NCBI RefSeq assembly: GCF_020564935.1
Contig: NZ_JAJCXB010000003.1
Location: 62,001 to 126,000 of the forward strand
Source of the DNA: Streptomyces pinistramenti
GTDB lineage: Bacteria > Actinomycetota > Actinomycetes > Streptomycetales > Streptomycetaceae
DNA length: 64,000 nt
Direction: 5' to 3'
A program made the translations under genes and the position numbers. Positions 1-8,882 of this stretch are shown piece by piece. Under the pieces are notes generated by a model. That model did no database searches and was not told where the DNA came from. It saw nothing but the letters and a program-made list of their open reading frames with translations. Numbering within the stretch: position 1 is the first letter of the stretch; each line of letters starts with the position of its first letter.

Positions 1-1
1 C

Positions 2-304
2 CGGATCTCCTCGGTCGTGCTGAGCCGGGTGGTCGCCAATCCGGAGTCGTACACTCCGGGCCAGCTGCCCCGTGAGGTCGTCCTCACCATCGGCTGGGGC
101 GCGGTCGCGCGCCTCGACCTGGAGCCCGCCACCTGCGGTGACCCCAACTGCGAGGCGGACCACGGCTACACCGGATCTTCCACCGCCGACGACCTCTCGC
201 TGCGGGTCAGTGAGGCGGGCGACGGCCCCGACTCGGTCCGTGAGACGCTCACCTTCGCCCAGGCGCTCTCCGAGGCCACCGCGGCCACCACCAGCACCCG
301 CTGA
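2..304 (+). CDS. C-terminal part of a DUF5998-like protein (cut by window edge)
   Basis: An open frame enters from the left edge and stops at TGA 302-304, giving about 100 residues without a start. It includes the segment LTIGWGAVARLDLEPATCGD and a CGDPNCEADHGY motif, with two cysteines and a histidine that could hold a metal. The stop overlaps the next start by one base (TGATG), so the two genes are probably translationally coupled. The assignment to DUF5998, an actinobacterial family of unknown function, rests on remembered gene order next to the phosphatase gene, not on a domain signature. Function unknown. Confidence 0.55.
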   Translation, partial: RISSVVLSRVVANPESYTPGQLPREVVLTIGWGAVARLDLEPATCGDPNCEADHGYTGSSTADDLSLRVSEAGDGPDSVRETLTFAQALSEATAATTSTR

Positions 305-1494
305 TGGTGTACACCGCCAACGCCTGGCCGGAGCCCGAACCGCTCGACCCGCTCGCCGCGCCGCCGCCCGCCTACGGCACCGGCTCGCTCGCCGACCTGC
401 TCCCCGCCATCGCCGCGGGACAGGGCCTGCCCGGCCTCGGCACGTCGATGGAACTCGCCCCCGCCGACCGCGTCTGCGTCTTCCTCATCGATGGCCTCGG
501 CTGGGAACTGCTGCGTGCCCACCCCGATGAGGCGCCGTTCCTCACCTCCCTCCTGGGGACGTCGTTCAACGGCAGCGGCCGCCCGCTCACCGCCGGCTTC
601 CCCTCCACCACCGCCACCTCGCTCGCCTCGGTCGGCACCGGTCTGCCGCCCGGCGCCCACGGCCTGCTCGGCTACACCTGCGAGAACCCGGCCACCGGCG
701 CGCTGATGAACCAGCTGCGCTGGCAGCCCTGGACCGACCCGTACGCCTGGCAGCCCTACCCGACGGTCTTCCAGCAGGCCGACGCGGCGGGCATCCACAC
801 CTGCCAGGTGTCCGCGCCGCACTTCCAGCAGACGCCCCTCACCAAGATCGCCCTGAGCGGCGGGACGTTCCACGGCCGGCTCACCGGCGAGGACCGCATG
901 GACCTCGCCGCCCGGCAACTCGCCGCCGGTGACCGCTCGCTGGTCTACACGTACTACGCCGAGGTCGACGGCAACGGCCACCGCTACGGCGTGAACTCCG
1001 ACGCCTGGCGCGGCCAGTTGATGTACGTCGACCGCCTCGCGCAGCGGCTCGCCGAGCAACTCCCGCCGCGCAGCGCCCTGTACGTCACCGCTGACCACGG
1101 CATGATCGACATTCCCTTCGGCCCCGACTTCCGGATCGATTTCGACGAGGACTGGGAACTGCGCGCCGGCGTACGCCTGCTGGGCGGCGAAGGACGCGCC
1201 CGGCACGTCTACGCTCACCCCGGTGCGGCCTCCGACGTGCTCGCGGTGTGGCGCGAGGTTGTCGGCGAGCAGATGTGGGTGGCGAGCCGCGACGAGGCCA
1301 TCGCGGCCGGCTGGTTCGGGCCGCGCGTCGACGACCGGGTCCGCAGTCGCATCGGCGACGTCGTCGCGGCGGCACACACCGACATGGTGATCATCGCGAG
1401 CGAGCGCGAGCCCGGCGAATCGAAGATGGTCGGCATGCACGGTTCGATGACCGCCGTGGAGCAGCTGGTGCCGCTCCTGGAAGTCCGCACCTGA
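304..1494 (+). CDS. Alkaline phosphatase/nucleotide pyrophosphatase family protein
   Basis: This 396-residue protein belongs to the type I phosphodiesterase/alkaline phosphatase superfamily, metal-dependent enzymes that hydrolyse phosphomono- or diesters. The first metal site is in CVFLIDGLGWELL (about residue 60). The probable nucleophile threonine is in the run STTATSLASVGTGLPPGAHG (about residues 100-120). The second metal site is TADHGMIDIP near residue 262, and a last histidine lies in MHGSM near the C-terminus. No signal peptide is visible, so it is probably cytoplasmic. It starts on the last base of the preceding stop and is followed 59 bases later by thymidine kinase, which suggests a nucleotide-related role, but the substrate is not known. 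Confidence 0.85.
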   Translation: MVYTANAWPEPEPLDPLAAPPPAYGTGSLADLLPAIAAGQGLPGLGTSMELAPADRVCVFLIDGLGWELLRAHPDEAPFLTSLLGTSFNGSGRPLTAGFPSTTATSLASVGTGLPPGAHGLLGYTCENPATGALMNQLRWQPWTDPYAWQPYPTVFQQADAAGIHTCQVSAPHFQQTPLTKIALSGGTFHGRLTGEDRMDLAARQLAAGDRSLVYTYYAEVDGNGHRYGVNSDAWRGQLMYVDRLAQRLAEQLPPRSALYVTADHGMIDIPFGPDFRIDFDEDWELRAGVRLLGGEGRARHVYAHPGAASDVLAVWREVVGEQMWVASRDEAIAAGWFGPRVDDRVRSRIGDVVAAAHTDMVIIASEREPGESKMVGMHGSMTAVEQLVPLLEVRT

Positions 1495-1553
1495 CCCGCG
1501 CGTCACCACCCCGCCGTCCTGCCCGTATGAGCCCGAAAGGCCCGCAACTTCCC

Positions 1554-2207
1554 ATGCCCGAGCTGGTGTTCTTCTCCGGAACGATGGACTGCGGAAAGAG
1601 CACCCTCGCTCTGCAGATCGAGCACAACCGCTCGGCCCGCGGGCTGCAGGGCATGATCTACAGCCGCAACGACCGGGCCGGCCGCGGCAAACTCTCCTCC
1701 CGCCTCGGCCTGGTCACGGAAGCCGTCGAAGCGGCCGACGACATGGACTTCTACACCCACGTCGTCGGCCATCTCAGCTCCGGCGGCCGGGTCGACTACG
1801 TCATCGCCGACGAGGCCCAGTTCCTCGCCCCCGAACAGGTCGACCAGCTCGCCCGGGTCGTCGACGACCTCGACCTGGATGTCTTCGCGTTCGGCATCAC
1901 CACCGACTTCCGCAGCAAGCTCTTCCCCGGCTCCCAACGCCTGGTCGAACTGGCCGACCGGATAGAGGTACTTCAGGTCGAGGCGCTGTGCTGGTGCGGC
2001 GCACGGGCCACACACAACGCCCGCACGGTCGGCGGCCGGATGGTCGTCGAGGGTGCCCAGGTCGTCGTCGGCGATGTCGACAACCGGCAGGCGGAGGTCG
2101 GCTACGAGGTGCTGTGTCGGCGCCACCACCGCCGCCGGCAGACCTCGGCGACCGCCCACGCCGCCGCCCTCTCCCCGGACGTCCTCCCGGTCGACGCGCC
2201 CCGTTAG
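1554..2207 (+). CDS. tdk: Thymidine kinase
   Basis: This 217-residue type II thymidine kinase phosphorylates thymidine with ATP in pyrimidine salvage. Visible features are the P-loop FFSGTMDCGKSTL at residues 5-17, the Walker B-like IADEAQF, and a zinc site made of CWCG and a later C-R-R-H-H near the C-terminus. I chose ATG 1554 (MPELVFFSG) because the family normally begins only a few residues before the P-loop; an in-frame ATG at 1527 would add nine residues. It ends seven bases before the convergent VOC gene. Confidence 0.92.
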   Translation: MPELVFFSGTMDCGKSTLALQIEHNRSARGLQGMIYSRNDRAGRGKLSSRLGLVTEAVEAADDMDFYTHVVGHLSSGGRVDYVIADEAQFLAPEQVDQLARVVDDLDLDVFAFGITTDFRSKLFPGSQRLVELADRIEVLQVEALCWCGARATHNARTVGGRMVVEGAQVVVGDVDNRQAEVGYEVLCRRHHRRRQTSATAHAAALSPDVLPVDAPR

Positions 2208-2214
2208 GGCCCCG

Positions 2215-2994
2215 TCAGGCCGGCTGGATGAGCGTGAAGACGGCGCCCTCGCTGTCGGCGGCCACCGCCAGCCGCCCGCGGGCGGAGTTCCGGGGCGCGC
2301 GCAGCACCTGCCCGCCCAGCTCGACGACCCGCCGCGCCGCGGTATCGGTGTCCGGGACGGCGAAGTACGTCATCCAGTGCGCACCGCGGTCCCGCGGCAG
2401 CGCCTGCCCCACGCCGCGAATCCCGGCCACTGCCTGCCCGTTGAGGTGCAGGGTCAGGTAGTCGAAGTCGGCCGAGACGACTGCCTGCGACGTGTAGCCG
2501 AAGACGTTCTCGTAGAACGGGCCGACCGCATGGGTTTCCTGGGTGATCAGTTCGTTCCACACCGGAGTGCCCGGCTCGCCGACGGCCGCCGTGCCGGTCA
2601 TCGTCTTCCCCTGCCAGACGCCGAAGACCGCGCCCTGCGGGTCGGAGGCGATGGCCATCCGCCCGGCGTCGTCCGCGTCCAGCGGCCCCACCCCCACCGT
2701 CCCGCCGCAGCAGCGGATCTGTTCGGCGGTCGCGTCCGCGTCGTCACTGGCCATATAGGTGGTCCAGGCGCCGGGGAGCTGCCGGTCGGACGCCAGCTCG
2801 CCGAGTCCGGCCACCTCCCTCCCGTCGACGAACGCCCTGGCGTACGGCCCCAAGTGCTGCGGGCCCGGTCGGAACTCCCAGTCGAACAGCGCGCCGTAGA
2901 ACTCCTGCGTCGCGGACAGACTGTGTGCCATGAGGCTCACCCAGCAGGGCGCGCCGGACATCCGCCGAGTCGCTGCCTCGGTCGTCATCGTCAC
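2215..2994 (-). CDS. VOC (glyoxalase/bleomycin-resistance fold) family protein
   Basis: This 259-residue protein is two tandem vicinal-oxygen-chelate domains. The first begins PCWVSLMAHSLSATQEFYGALFDW, the second PVWNELITQETHAVGPFYENVFGY. VOC proteins act as dioxygenases, lyases, isomerases or binding proteins around a metal; two-domain Streptomyces members are often called hydroxylases without proof. The ligand residues cannot be assigned confidently here. The gene is convergent with thymidine kinase and divergent from the sulfurtransferase, with 250 bases between the two starts. Substrate unknown. Confidence 0.82.
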   Translation of the reverse strand: MTMTTEAATRRMSGAPCWVSLMAHSLSATQEFYGALFDWEFRPGPQHLGPYARAFVDGREVAGLGELASDRQLPGAWTTYMASDDADATAEQIRCCGGTVGVGPLDADDAGRMAIASDPQGAVFGVWQGKTMTGTAAVGEPGTPVWNELITQETHAVGPFYENVFGYTSQAVVSADFDYLTLHLNGQAVAGIRGVGQALPRDRGAHWMTYFAVPDTDTAARRVVELGGQVLRAPRNSARGRLAVAADSEGAVFTLIQPA

Positions 2995-3244
2995 TCTCTC
3001 CTCGGACCATTGGGGTGGTGGCCATGTGTGTGGGGGAATGGGTGCAAGACCCGACCAGATGCTCGCACCAGGTGACCCGCCGTGCGCCCCGGCCGCGCCG
3101 TTGCTGCCGGGTTCGTGCGGGAGAATGACCGTTTTTGCCGCTGCACATCCGGTTCGGCAGCCGAACCGGCCGAGGCAACTCCGCCATACGCAGGGTGGGC
3201 ACCCGCCTTCTGTACGTAGCCATCTCTACGCAAGGATGCGACCC

Positions 3245-4081
3245 ATGAATCACCTCATCACCGCTACCGAACTCGCGAACGAGTTGTCGGCGGGCACACC
3301 GCCCGTCCTTCTGGACGTCCGCTGGCAGCTCGGCGGCCCGCCCGGCCGCTCGGAGTACGCGGCAGGACACCTGCCCGGCGCGGTCTACGTCGACCTCGAC
3401 ACGGAACTGGCCGGGCCCGCGGGAACCGGCGGCCGCCATCCGCTGCCGGACCTCGCGGTCTTCACCGACGCCATGCGGGCGGCCGGTGTCCGCGGCGACC
3501 GCCCCGTGGTCGTTCACGACGGCGGGCAGGGCTGGGCCGCGGCCCGCGCCTGGTGGCTGCTGCGCTGGGCCGGCCACCCCGATGTGCGGGTGCTGGACGG
3601 CGGGTTGGCCGCGTGGACGTCGTCGGGAGCCACTCTGACGAGTGAGATTCCGGTACCGCCCGCCGGTGACTTCACCCCTGCACCGGGCGCGCTGCCGGTG
3701 CTGACGGCGGACGAAGCCGCCGCGCTGGCACGTACCGGCGTCCTCCTGGACGCACGCGCCGCCGAACGCTACCGGGGTGACGTCGAGCCCATCGACCGGG
3801 TCGGCGGCCACATCCCGGGCGCGGTCTGCGCACCCACGACCGAGAACGTCACCGAGGACGGCACCTTCCGCGGCGCCGACGCCCTCGCGGGCCGCTTCGC
3901 GGCACTGGGCGCCAAGGACGGCACCGAGGTCGGTGTCTACTGCGGTTCCGGTGTCTCCGCCGCCCACGAGGTGCTGGCCCTGGCGGTCGCCGGCGTCCCG
4001 GCCGCGCTGTACGTCGGGTCGTGGAGCGCCTGGTCATCCGACGTGTCCCGCCCGGTGGCCACCGGCAACCAGCCCGGCTGA
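3245..4081 (+). CDS. Thiosulfate/3-mercaptopyruvate sulfurtransferase (rhodanese)
   Basis: This 278-residue protein has two rhodanese domains, the form that moves sulfane sulfur from thiosulfate or mercaptopyruvate to an acceptor. The first, inactive-type domain carries LLDVRWQLGG and GHLPGAVYVDLD. The second ends with the active loop VYCGSGVSAAHE, where the cysteine is the predicted persulfide carrier. The loop CGSGVS fits the sulfurtransferase group, but thiosulfate and mercaptopyruvate preference cannot be separated by eye. ATG 3245 is chosen because it opens the first domain directly. It converges on sepH across a strong shared hairpin. Confidence 0.88.
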   Translation: MNHLITATELANELSAGTPPVLLDVRWQLGGPPGRSEYAAGHLPGAVYVDLDTELAGPAGTGGRHPLPDLAVFTDAMRAAGVRGDRPVVVHDGGQGWAAARAWWLLRWAGHPDVRVLDGGLAAWTSSGATLTSEIPVPPAGDFTPAPGALPVLTADEAAALARTGVLLDARAAERYRGDVEPIDRVGGHIPGAVCAPTTENVTEDGTFRGADALAGRFAALGAKDGTEVGVYCGSGVSAAHEVLALAVAGVPAALYVGSWSAWSSDVSRPVATGNQPG

Positions 4082-4095
4082 ACCACCACACCGCA

Positions 4096-4136
4096 CGAAA
4101 CCGCCCGCCCCGTACGGCACGGGGCGGGCGGTTTCG
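4096..4136. terminator. Bidirectional terminator hairpin
   Basis: A perfect 18-bp stem (4096-4113 with 4119-4136) and a 5-nt ACGGC loop lie between the convergent sulfurtransferase and sepH genes. The stem ends in GAAAC/GTTTC, so a short A tract on one side and T tract on the other flank the GC core in both directions. Confidence 0.8.
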
Positions 4137-4153
4137 CGCGGTGCGGCGTTTCG

Positions 4154-5224
4154 TTATTCGGGCTTCTTGCGCCGGGTGCCGAAGACGATCTCGTCCCAAC
4201 TGGGCACCGCGGCACGGCGTCCCGGCCGGACACCGTCGGCCTCGGCCTGCCGGTCGGTCGTCCCGGTCAGCCGGTCACGGTGGCCGGCGACCGCCCGCGG
4301 CATCAGCACATCGGCGTACGCGGAGCCCGCGCCCGCACTGGCCGCGGGCGCGGCCGGCTCCTCGATCTCGTCGTCCTCCGGCTCGTCGACCTGCGGCGCC
4401 TTGACGGCCTCCGGCACGACCATGTCGCCGCGGAAACTGGGAACCGCCTCCAGCAGGCTGGTCAGCGAGTCCCGCTCGCGTTCCCCGACGGCTTCCTCGG
4501 CGACCCGCGGCTCGGCCTCTTCGTCGGCCGGGGCGGTACGCTCCGCGCGCTCGCCGCGGTCCGGCATCTGCCGGTCCAGGGCGCGGTCCAGCGGCCGGTC
4601 ACGCGGCAGCCGCGCGATCCGGGGCACGAACGGAAAACTCGGCTCGGGAGTGTCGTCGGCCTCGCCGATCAGCGCCCGTGCCTCGTCGTCCACGGCCTGG
4701 ACGAGCCGCCGCGGCGGGTCGTACGTCCAGCTCGCGGAGTGCGGTTCGGTGCCGACGCGGTAGACCAGCAGCACTTCCCAGGTGCCGTCGTCCCGGCGCC
4801 AGGAGTCCCACTGGGCGCTGTCCTTGTCGGCGCCGCGCAGCAGCATGCGTTCGGCGACCGCCTCGCCGAGCTGCGGCCCGGTGTTCTCGCCGGGGCGCCG
4901 TACGGGTGTCTTGCGGGCGCGCTCGGCCATGAAGGCGCGCTCGGCGAGCACCGGGCCTTCGAAGCGGCGCACCCGCTCGACCGGGATGCCGGCGAGCTGG
5001 GCGACTTCCTCCGCGGACGATCCGGCTCTTATACGCGCCTGGATGTCCCGCGGCCGGAGGTGGCTCTCGACCTCGATCTCGATCTGGCCGAGACGCGCAC
5101 GGTCGTTGCGGACGGCGGCGCGCAGCCGCTCGTCGATCGGAAGCGTGTACTCGGTGCTGTCCGCAGCTTTGAGCACCAGCCGTGTGCCGTCGTTGGAGAC
5201 GGCCACGACACGCAGTTCGGGCAT
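4154..5224 (-). CDS. sepH: Septation protein SepH
   Basis: This 356-residue protein matches SepH (DUF3071), an actinobacterial cell-division protein that binds FtsZ and helps Z-ring assembly in sporulation septation. The N-terminus MPELRVVAVSNDGTRLVLK and the following helix-turn-helix-like segment, including IRAGSSAEEVAQLAGIPVER (about residues 65-85), are diagnostic. A long acidic and proline-rich linker leads to a short conserved C-terminal patch, PSWDEIVFGTRRKKPE. The ATG at 5224 opens the conserved domain; the frame stays open far upstream but without family sequence. The HTH is known in the family for FtsZ binding rather than DNA binding. Confidence 0.93.
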   Translation of the reverse strand: MPELRVVAVSNDGTRLVLKAADSTEYTLPIDERLRAAVRNDRARLGQIEIEVESHLRPRDIQARIRAGSSAEEVAQLAGIPVERVRRFEGPVLAERAFMAERARKTPVRRPGENTGPQLGEAVAERMLLRGADKDSAQWDSWRRDDGTWEVLLVYRVGTEPHSASWTYDPPRRLVQAVDDEARALIGEADDTPEPSFPFVPRIARLPRDRPLDRALDRQMPDRGERAERTAPADEEAEPRVAEEAVGERERDSLTSLLEAVPSFRGDMVVPEAVKAPQVDEPEDDEIEEPAAPAASAGAGSAYADVLMPRAVAGHRDRLTGTTDRQAEADGVRPGRRAAVPSWDEIVFGTRRKKPE

Positions 5225-5721
5225 GGGGACCTCCCGGGTGGTGCCTGCCGACGTCACGTGCGTCGCTGCTTCCGCTAGTCGAGTGTGGCCTGCCCGGGTG
5301 CAGCCTGCCACAACATTGCCGAGTTGCCCGGCGTGTCGGACCATGGCCCGTAAACGCCGTGGTGACACGGTTACCTGTTCGCAACGCTGGTGACCGTACC
5401 GCCTGCCCTGGGATCGATCACCCGTGCCGAGCAGCGGCGCCCCAGGGCGGGTGCCGCCTGTAGGGCCCCTTCCCGTGAGTCCGGGCAGCCGGACGGGATC
5501 CCGGGGCCAGGGATCGCCACAGTACTCCATTCGGGCCACTGAGGTGCACCGCCGCGCCGCTGAAGTTCTGGTGCGACAACGGAGTTGAGTCGCCTTGTCG
5601 ATCTCTCTACCACGGTCGCGGGTGGCAAGGTTCACAGAATCTCCAGATCCGGAACTATTCACTTCGCCCAAAAGTCTCTTACCTGTGCAAGGTGGATCGA
5701 AATGTCGATCAAGGGCTGGAG
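5225..5721. other. Divergent intergenic region, sepH / membrane protein
   Basis: This 497-base region lies between two divergent starts and should hold both promoters. One imperfect inverted repeat is visible: ACGGTTACC (5367-5375) against GGTGACCGT (5389-5397), with one mismatch. It is a possible operator. No RNA gene or convincing small coding frame was seen. Confidence 0.4.
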
Positions 5722-6903
5722 ATGGACGAAAAAACCGAAAGCGACGCGAAGAAAAAGGAGAAACGGATCGACCTGAGCGTGCCTCAGGTTGCGGGCAGTG
5801 CTCTCGCAGCGGCGGTCGCCGCCTTCCTCGCGGGTCAGCTCGGCGTCTACGGAACCATCATCGGCGCGGGTGTGGTCAGCGTCGTGGCCACGACCGGCGG
5901 CTCGGTCTTCCAGCATCTGTTCCGGCGGACCGGCGAGCAGCTCAAGGAGGCGAAGGTCACCACCCGGCCCAAGCCGCGGCGTACGGCCGACACGGGCCCC
6001 GCCACTCGGGGCGCGCCGCAGGCCGCCGGTCCCACGATGGTGCTCCCGACGTTCGACAGGCAGGGCGCGGAGGACGAGGTCACCTCTGTCGCCGCCCGCC
6101 GGCCCGGCTCCGGCGCGGCTCCCGGTAACGACCGTACGCAGCTGCTGCGACGGGCCGACACCGCCCGGCCGCCCGTCGAGGACGACGCGGCGACCCGGAT
6201 GCTGCGGGCCGCCGACACGGACGCGACCCGTGTGCTGCGGAAGACGGACGGTGCCGACGCGGGCCGCTCCGCCGACCGTACGCAGCTGGTGCCGCGGCTC
6301 GACGATCGCACCGTGGCGCTCGGCCGGGCGGATGCTCCGGATGCGGGTGACGGCGGCGCGGGCCCGGAGGTTCCGGGGACCGATGAGGTCAGCACCGCGA
6401 CGTACGGCACCCGGCTGCGGGGCTGGCGGCGGCCGGCGCTCGCCACGCTCGGCATCTTCGTGCTTTCCATGGGCGTGGTCACCGGCGTCGAACTGATCAC
6501 GGGGGAGACCCCGAGCGGCGGCAAGGGCACCACCCTGGGCAATCTCACCCGTTCCGGCGGTCCCCATCGGGATGCCCCCGAGACGCCGCAGACGCCCGAC
6601 CCGGGACGGTCCGGTGACACCGGCACCGGACACCGCGACGGCAGCGCCGACCCCACCCCGGACCCCAGCAGCTCCGGCGACACCGGCAGTGGAACGGGAA
6701 CGGGCAGCGGCACCGACAAGGGGACGCCGACACCCACCCCGTCCGATGGCAACACGCCCTCGTCGGGCCCCACCACAAGCCCGGACCCCACCGCGTCGAC
6801 GGGCGACGGGAGTGGCACCGGCGACGGGTCGACCGGCCAGGGCGACCAGGAGCGGCAGACCGATCAGTCCGGTACCCAGGCGCCGGCCCCTGACGCCTCC
6901 TGA
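5722..6903 (+). CDS. Two-hydrophobic-segment membrane protein with Ser/Thr/Pro-rich tail
   Basis: This 393-residue conserved Streptomyces-type protein has no function I recognise. After a lysine-rich start (MDEKTESDAKKKEKR) comes a glycine/alanine-rich hydrophobic stretch at about residues 17-55, then a charged linker with repeated TQLLRRADT / TRMLRAADT / TRVLRKTD elements. A clear transmembrane helix follows at about residues 240-262 (LGIFVLSMGVVTGVELI), then about 120 residues of low-complexity G/S/T/P/D that would lie outside the cell. The ATG at 5722 follows AAGGG at 5711-5715; a GTG at 5692 in frame is less likely. The gene is divergent from sepH. Confidence 0.7.
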   Translation: MDEKTESDAKKKEKRIDLSVPQVAGSALAAAVAAFLAGQLGVYGTIIGAGVVSVVATTGGSVFQHLFRRTGEQLKEAKVTTRPKPRRTADTGPATRGAPQAAGPTMVLPTFDRQGAEDEVTSVAARRPGSGAAPGNDRTQLLRRADTARPPVEDDAATRMLRAADTDATRVLRKTDGADAGRSADRTQLVPRLDDRTVALGRADAPDAGDGGAGPEVPGTDEVSTATYGTRLRGWRRPALATLGIFVLSMGVVTGVELITGETPSGGKGTTLGNLTRSGGPHRDAPETPQTPDPGRSGDTGTGHRDGSADPTPDPSSSGDTGSGTGTGSGTDKGTPTPTPSDGNTPSSGPTTSPDPTASTGDGSGTGDGSTGQGDQERQTDQSGTQAPAPDAS

Positions 6904-6923
6904 CCCGCAACCCGCACCCGCGC

Positions 6924-6984
6924 TACGGCCGTGGGGGGGGGGGGCCGGCCCGGCACCCTCCCGAGGTGCCGGGCCACGGCCGTA
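6924..6984. terminator. Bidirectional terminator with internal poly-G bulge
   Basis: Between convergent genes, GGCCCGGCACC (6947-6957) pairs with GGTGCCGGGCC (6965-6975) around a 7-nt loop. An outer pair, TACGGCCGT upstream and ACGGCCGTA downstream, extends the structure. A run of about 13 G (6932-6944) sits in the left arm only and would bulge out. Confidence 0.55.
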
Positions 6985-6989
6985 CCGCG

Positions 6990-8330
6990 TCAGGGGCCGA
7001 GCACCCGCCGCAGATAGCTGTTGCTGAACCGGCGCTCCGGATCCAGCCGGTCGCGCACCGCGGTGAACGCGCCGAACCGCGGATAGACGTCCGCCAGGTA
7101 GTCGGCGTCGCGGGTGTGCAGCTTGCCCCAGTGCGGGCGCCCGGCGTGCGCCGTCATGATCCGTTCGGCGGCCGCGAAGTACGCCTGGTGCGGCGTGCCG
7201 CGGTACATGTGCACCGCGATGTAGACGGTGTCGCGGCCCGAAGCGGTCGACAGCGGCAGGTCGTCGGCCGGTGCGGTACGCACCTCCACAGGGAAGCTGA
7301 CCTTGAAGCGGGATCGTTCGACGAGCGCCTTCAGCTCCCGCAGCGCGTCGGTCGCGGCGGACCGGGGGAGCGCGTACTCCATCTCCAGGAATCGCACCCG
7401 GCGCGGCGAGGTGAACACCTTGTACGGGATGTCGGTGTACGTACGGGCCGACAGCGCGCGGCTGGAGACCTTCGCGATTCCCGGGACCGCCGCGGGCAGG
7501 GCCCGGCCGACGGAGCAGGCGACCTGGAAGACCCCGTTGGAGAGCAGCTCGTCCTCGATCCAGCCGTTGATCCTGCCGGGCGGCGCGGCCGGGCCCTGGC
7601 TGCGGTTGTTGCGCTTGGTGTTGCAGCTGCCGGTGTGCGGGAACCAGTAGAACTCGAAGTGCTCGTTCTCGGCGACCAGTTCGTCGAAGCGGCCGGTCAC
7701 CTCGTCGAAGCCCATCGGCTCCTCGCGGGCGGTCAGCAGGAACTCCGGCTCCACGGCGAATGTCAGCTCGCTGACCACGCCCAGGGCGCCGAGGCCCAGC
7801 CGGGCCGCGTCGAAGACATCCGGGTTCTCCTTCGCGGAGCAGCGGAGCACCGAGCCGTCGGCGGTGACCAGTTCCAGGGCGGTGATCTGGGCGGCGAGCG
7901 AGGCGGAGTCGCGTCCGGTGCCGTGAGTGCCGGTGCCGGCGGCGCCGGAGACGGTCTGTTCCATGATGTCGCCCATGTTGGTCAGCGACAGTCCGTGCGC
8001 GGCCAGGGTCCGATTGAGGTGCACGAGTGGTGTCCCTGCGGCGACGGTCACCGTTCCGGCCGTCCGGTCGATCGTGCGCACGCCGGTCAGCCGCTCCGGG
8101 CGTACCAGCAGCCCGCCGGTGGCGGCGGCCGGGGTGAAGGAGTGGCCGGTGCCGACCGCCTTGACGGTCAGTCCGTCGTCGACGGCGGTGCGGACAGCGG
8201 CCGCCAACTCCTCGGTGCTGGAGGGAGTCACGGTACGGGCGGGGCGGGCGGTGACATTGCCGGCCCAGTTCCGCCACGGTCCTCCCGAGCCGCGTCCTCC
8301 CGAGCCGCCGACGGCGTTGCTGGCTGCCAT
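6990..8330 (-). CDS. D-arabinono-1,4-lactone/L-gulonolactone oxidase-type flavoprotein
   Basis: This 446-residue member of the vanillyl-alcohol oxidase flavoprotein family oxidises sugar lactones or related polyols. The FAD-binding domain occupies roughly residues 28-205: TVKAVGTGHSFTPAA (the His is the usual covalent FAD site), TNMGDIMEQTVSGAAGTGTHGTG and LELVTADG. The C-terminal ALO domain ends with the catalytic signature HWGKLH, then FSNSYLRRVLG. Length fits bacterial lactone and alditol oxidases; which substrate is used cannot be told. No signal peptide. Confidence 0.87.
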   Translation of the reverse strand: MAASNAVGGSGGRGSGGPWRNWAGNVTARPARTVTPSSTEELAAAVRTAVDDGLTVKAVGTGHSFTPAAATGGLLVRPERLTGVRTIDRTAGTVTVAAGTPLVHLNRTLAAHGLSLTNMGDIMEQTVSGAAGTGTHGTGRDSASLAAQITALELVTADGSVLRCSAKENPDVFDAARLGLGALGVVSELTFAVEPEFLLTAREEPMGFDEVTGRFDELVAENEHFEFYWFPHTGSCNTKRNNRSQGPAAPPGRINGWIEDELLSNGVFQVACSVGRALPAAVPGIAKVSSRALSARTYTDIPYKVFTSPRRVRFLEMEYALPRSAATDALRELKALVERSRFKVSFPVEVRTAPADDLPLSTASGRDTVYIAVHMYRGTPHQAYFAAAERIMTAHAGRPHWGKLHTRDADYLADVYPRFGAFTAVRDRLDPERRFSNSYLRRVLGP

Positions 8331-8882
8331 GGTGACGTCCCCTCCCTCCGCACGGGCGGTCCCATGGGCCGCCGTTGGTGTGAGCTGAGCGCATGATGCC
8401 AGTCGCTGTCGGCCCGTCCCGGCGGGGTGACGGGAATCACATGATCAGGGAGTCGGTGGTAATCGCCCGGCTCCGGGACATGTCACACCGACGTCACACT
8501 GACTGCGTGGCGATTGCGCCCACAAGGGGGCGGCTTGGTCAACGCGGGCTGCAAGGAGGCGGGTCGGGGCGCCGGCGACTGCGGTGACTGTGACGCTGTG
8601 GTGACTGTGACGCGGCGGTGACTGCTGCGTCGCGTCGCGGGTGGGTGTGAGTGCGCACGAGCCGCTGGGAGGCGGCTGGTTGATGTCGCCCGCCCAGGTT
8701 CGTGTGGCCCGCAAGGAGGCCGTTGGTTTACGTGGCCCGCCTGGGGGCGGCTGAGTTCCGGCGGCCGTCCAGGAGGTGGCTTGGTTCACGTGGTCCGCAA
8801 GGGGGCGGTCGGGTTCGCGTGGCCCACAGGGAGGCAGCTGGTTCCACGCGGCCGCCCGGAGGCGGCCGGTTTGCGCGCGTGG
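8331..8882. other. Gene-free stretch with degenerate repeats
   Basis: This 552-base region between two leftward genes has no convincing coding frame. It holds a promoter region for the lactone oxidase, three copies of a GTGACTGTGACG-like motif (about 8583-8627), and a degenerate tandem repeat of about 29 bp described separately. Confidence 0.5.
8703..8875. repeat. Six-unit degenerate ~29-bp tandem repeat
   Basis: Units run 8703-8730, 8731-8760, 8761-8788, 8789-8817, 8818-8846 and 8847-8875, with lengths 28, 30, 28, 29, 29 and 29. Each carries a core close to CGTGGCCCGCAAGGAGGCGG followed by CTGGTTC-like sequence. A partial seventh unit (CGCGTGGCTACG) reaches the MFS stop codon. Two or three more diverged units lie at about 8515-8570 and 8653-8684. 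Because unit lengths vary and are not multiples of three, the array is not coding. Confidence 0.7.

Noticed and set aside
166..1509. Long minus-strand open frame (447 codons) opposite the phosphatase gene
   Set aside because: Antisense shadow of a high-GC gene; composition lacks a plausible protein pattern and the plus strand has clear catalytic motifs.
5585..5776. Small frame (63 codons) starting before the membrane protein, with an ATG at 5702
   Set aside because: Lysine/arginine-rich out-of-frame reading of the downstream gene; no conserved pattern.
8393..8587. 64-codon frame in the repeat-bearing gap
   Set aside because: Runs through non-coding repeats, arginine/glycine-rich, no ribosome-binding site.
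8703..8875. Reading the 29-bp tandem units as a CRISPR array
   Set aside because: Units are directly adjacent with no spacers and vary in length and sequence.
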